6,524 bases of DNA from Microcaldota archaeon (GTDB lineage Archaea; Micrarchaeota; Micrarchaeia; Micrarchaeales; Micrarchaeaceae). The DNA is taken from the NCBI GenBank assembly GCA_021812025.1, contig JAKAPD010000011.1:4303-10826 (forward strand), in the 5' to 3' direction. Of this stretch, positions 5,461-6,524 are shown one piece after another; position 1 is the first letter of the stretch; each line of letters begins with the position of its first letter. The notes beneath the pieces are model-generated. The model searched no databases. It was given only the letters and a program-made list of their open reading frames with translations, and was not told the DNA's origin. A program made the position numbers and the translations under genes.

Positions 5461-5640
5461 TTAGCTCTTCTTTAGCTCGAGCTTTGAGGCATCAGCCTTG
5501 AACCCTGCATTAATATGCGCACCGTTGCAGAATGGTTTTTTTGAAGAATGACCACATCTGCATAGCGCATACTCTACCTTGCCGTCTGCCTTAACAAGCA
5601 AAGGACCGTCTTTTGTAAACTCGAACTCTATGTTTGCCAT
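5461..5640 (-). CDS. CDGSH-type [2Fe-2S] iron-sulfur protein (59 aa)
   Basis: Small soluble iron-sulfur protein of the CDGSH (mitoNEET-like) family, probably in electron transfer or Fe-S/redox homeostasis. It is a 59-residue single-domain protein, the compact form typical of prokaryotes. The cluster motif is complete: CRCGHSSKKPFCNGAH at residues 27-42, giving ligands Cys27, Cys29, Cys38 and His42 in the C-x-C-x2-S-x3-P-x-C-[DN]-G-x-H pattern. The Asp before Gly in 'CDGSH' is Asn39 here, and the Ser before His is Ala41; both are common variants. The N-terminus FTKDGPLLVKADGKVEYAL matches the usual lead-in 'xGPyxVxGxV..aLC'. The ATG at 5640 has GTGAT four bases upstream and a clear TATA box at 5673-5682. 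Single-gene transcription is likely, as a T-rich stretch follows the stop. Confidence 0.93.
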   Translation of the reverse strand: MANIEFEFTKDGPLLVKADGKVEYALCRCGHSSKKPFCNGAHINAGFKADASKLELKKS

Positions 5641-5644
5641 TTAA

Positions 5645-5649
5645 ATCAC
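5645..5649 (-). promoter_or_regulatory. Shine-Dalgarno site of the CDGSH gene
   Basis: GTGAT on the - strand, four bases before the ATG at 5640. The same GTGAT form precedes the small basic gene at 3121-3125, suggesting a local start-signal style. Confidence 0.65.
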
Positions 5650-5672
5650 ATTAATTATTCCATCTAAATCTT

Positions 5673-5682
5673 AATATATATT
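5673..5682 (-). promoter_or_regulatory. TATA box of the CDGSH gene
   Basis: AATATATATT, the best TATA-like element in the window. Initiation about 26 bp downstream would be near 5651, giving a leader of about 11 nt that contains GTGAT. Confidence 0.65.
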
Positions 5683-5743
5683 GGTGCTGGCACATGCCGA
5701 TACTGGAGTCAAAGGTCTAAGCCGCCACTTGAAGCGAGCTAAT

Positions 5744-6524
5744 TCAGGACAGCTTTATCGAGATTGTCTTTATCCTGGTTCTGTAAATCAGCATTATCGC
5801 AATTACCAGAGATAGGCAGACAACGATGATCCCTAGCATGTAGGCCCAGAAATACCAGCCGCCGACCGTAGGATCAAAGAAGACCCATGCAAGCCCGCCG
5901 ATGACAGAAAGCGCAACGCCAATCCCAGCGACCAATCCAACACTCTTCCGTCCAAGGCCCTTTTTCCCGTAGTAATCAACGGCGATGAGAACCATTGCCA
6001 CGATGGTCAGGAAGAAGATCCCCACCATCGGCTGGAACTGCGCGAAAGCGGCATCGTTCGCCAAGAGATTCGTCTGGAATGAGCTTTCGTTGAATTCTAT
6101 GAAGAACCCCGATAGAGCATTCGCAACCAGCCACATCAGCATTGTAAACAGCAGGGCGAACCGCACTGCATCGCGGGCAGAGGCCTTCCCGTTGAACTTG
6201 GTCAGCGCAAGAGGGATCAGGGAGATGATTCCGCCAAGGAGCACCATTGTTATCAGCGCGTCATCGCCGGCCATCCCATTTATCCCATTTGGACCGCTTG
6301 CGAAGAGGGTTGGCGGTGAATAGTTAACGAACACGCCAGCTAGATAGACGACAATAAGGGCGACGAGGCTTATCCCGCTGATCCACATCCCAACCCTTGC
6401 CGCGCTCCTTTTCCAATCTCTCTTTTTCATCACACCGAACTGCGCAGCAGCCAGCCCAATGACGATAGCGATAAGCGCGACGGCAACGCCGTGCGAATGC
6501 GGGTCTATTATTGACGATATTGTG
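5744..6524 (-). CDS. Multi-pass membrane protein, C-terminal part (5' end outside window)
   Basis: Unrecognised integral membrane protein. The reading frame has no stop between 6433 and the right edge, and the extra 30 residues contain an apparent extra membrane span (GVAVALIAIVIGLAAAQFGV) preceded by DPHSHG. I therefore treat the GTG/ATG at 6433/6430 as internal and the gene as 5'-truncated, with 259 residues visible. About seven hydrophobic segments can be seen, near fragment residues 12-31, 44-66, 89-107, 119-142, 165-183, 194-216 and 223-247. Loops carry NYSPPTLFASGPNGING, a polar FNESSFQTN stretch and FDPTVGGWY; the C-terminus is basic (YRTRIKTISIK). The two histidines in DPHSHG are the only ones in the fragment and could bind a metal or heme, but that is speculation. 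A start at ATG 6430 would give a 228-aa protein and cannot be excluded. Confidence 0.75.
   Translation of the reverse strand, partial: TISSIIDPHSHGVAVALIAIVIGLAAAQFGVMKKRDWKRSAARVGMWISGISLVALIVVYLAGVFVNYSPPTLFASGPNGINGMAGDDALITMVLLGGIISLIPLALTKFNGKASARDAVRFALLFTMLMWLVANALSGFFIEFNESSFQTNLLANDAAFAQFQPMVGIFFLTIVAMVLIAVDYYGKKGLGRKSVGLVAGIGVALSVIGGLAWVFFDPTVGGWYFWAYMLGIIVVCLSLVIAIMLIYRTRIKTISIKLS

Noticed and set aside
1..6524. CRISPR arrays, insertion sequences, integrase genes or attachment sites.
   Set aside because: No regularly spaced direct repeats, no transposase or integrase reading frames, and no terminal inverted repeats flanking a gene were seen.

Overview
This window is archaeal chromosomal DNA. 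Upstream of several genes sit TATA-like boxes at archaeal spacing. Starts are preceded by GGAGGT, AGGTGA or GTGAT Shine-Dalgarno motifs. ATA (Ile) and AGG/AGA (Arg) codons are common, and genes are tightly packed. The small, lysine-rich, compact gene set would fit an acidophilic or DPANN-type archaeon (for example Micrarchaeota/ARMAN) or a Thermoplasmatales relative. That placement is inference only; nothing in the window fixes the taxon.

Left part (1-2974): the C-terminal half of a classical short-chain dehydrogenase/reductase enters on the + strand. It ends 5 bp from the end of a convergent three-gene ABC-2 operon on the - strand. That operon reads ATPase (2974-1976), permease 1 (1974-1180), permease 2 (1178-378), with 1-bp gaps between genes. 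It matches the COG4586/COG4587/COG3694 type of uncharacterised exporter. The ATPase has Asn where the switch (H-loop) histidine is expected.

Middle (2975-4712): a divergent promoter region separates the ABC operon from a very small, strongly basic, unrecognised protein of 49 aa. That gene ends in a nested inverted repeat (3276-3327), which looks like its terminator and also separates it from the convergent ATP-grasp ligase gene. The ligase domain resembles those of cyanophycin synthetase and GshF; its N-terminal ~190 residues are unrecognised.

Right part (4746-6524), - strand: a YbjQ/UPF0145 protein, a 346-bp stretch with no convincing protein gene, a 59-aa CDGSH iron-sulfur protein, and the C-terminal part of a multi-pass membrane protein that runs off the right edge. 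The 346-bp gap contains a GC-rich island (about 58% G+C against about 36% in the 140 bases to its left). Its arms can fold into a closed multi-hairpin structure, so it is a candidate unannotated structured RNA.

The ABC genes clearly work together. The other genes show no obvious shared pathway. The most interesting items are the candidate structured RNA at 5280-5441, the His-to-Asn change in the ABC ATPase, the nested terminator, the orphan ATP-grasp ligase, and two genes shorter than 60 codons.
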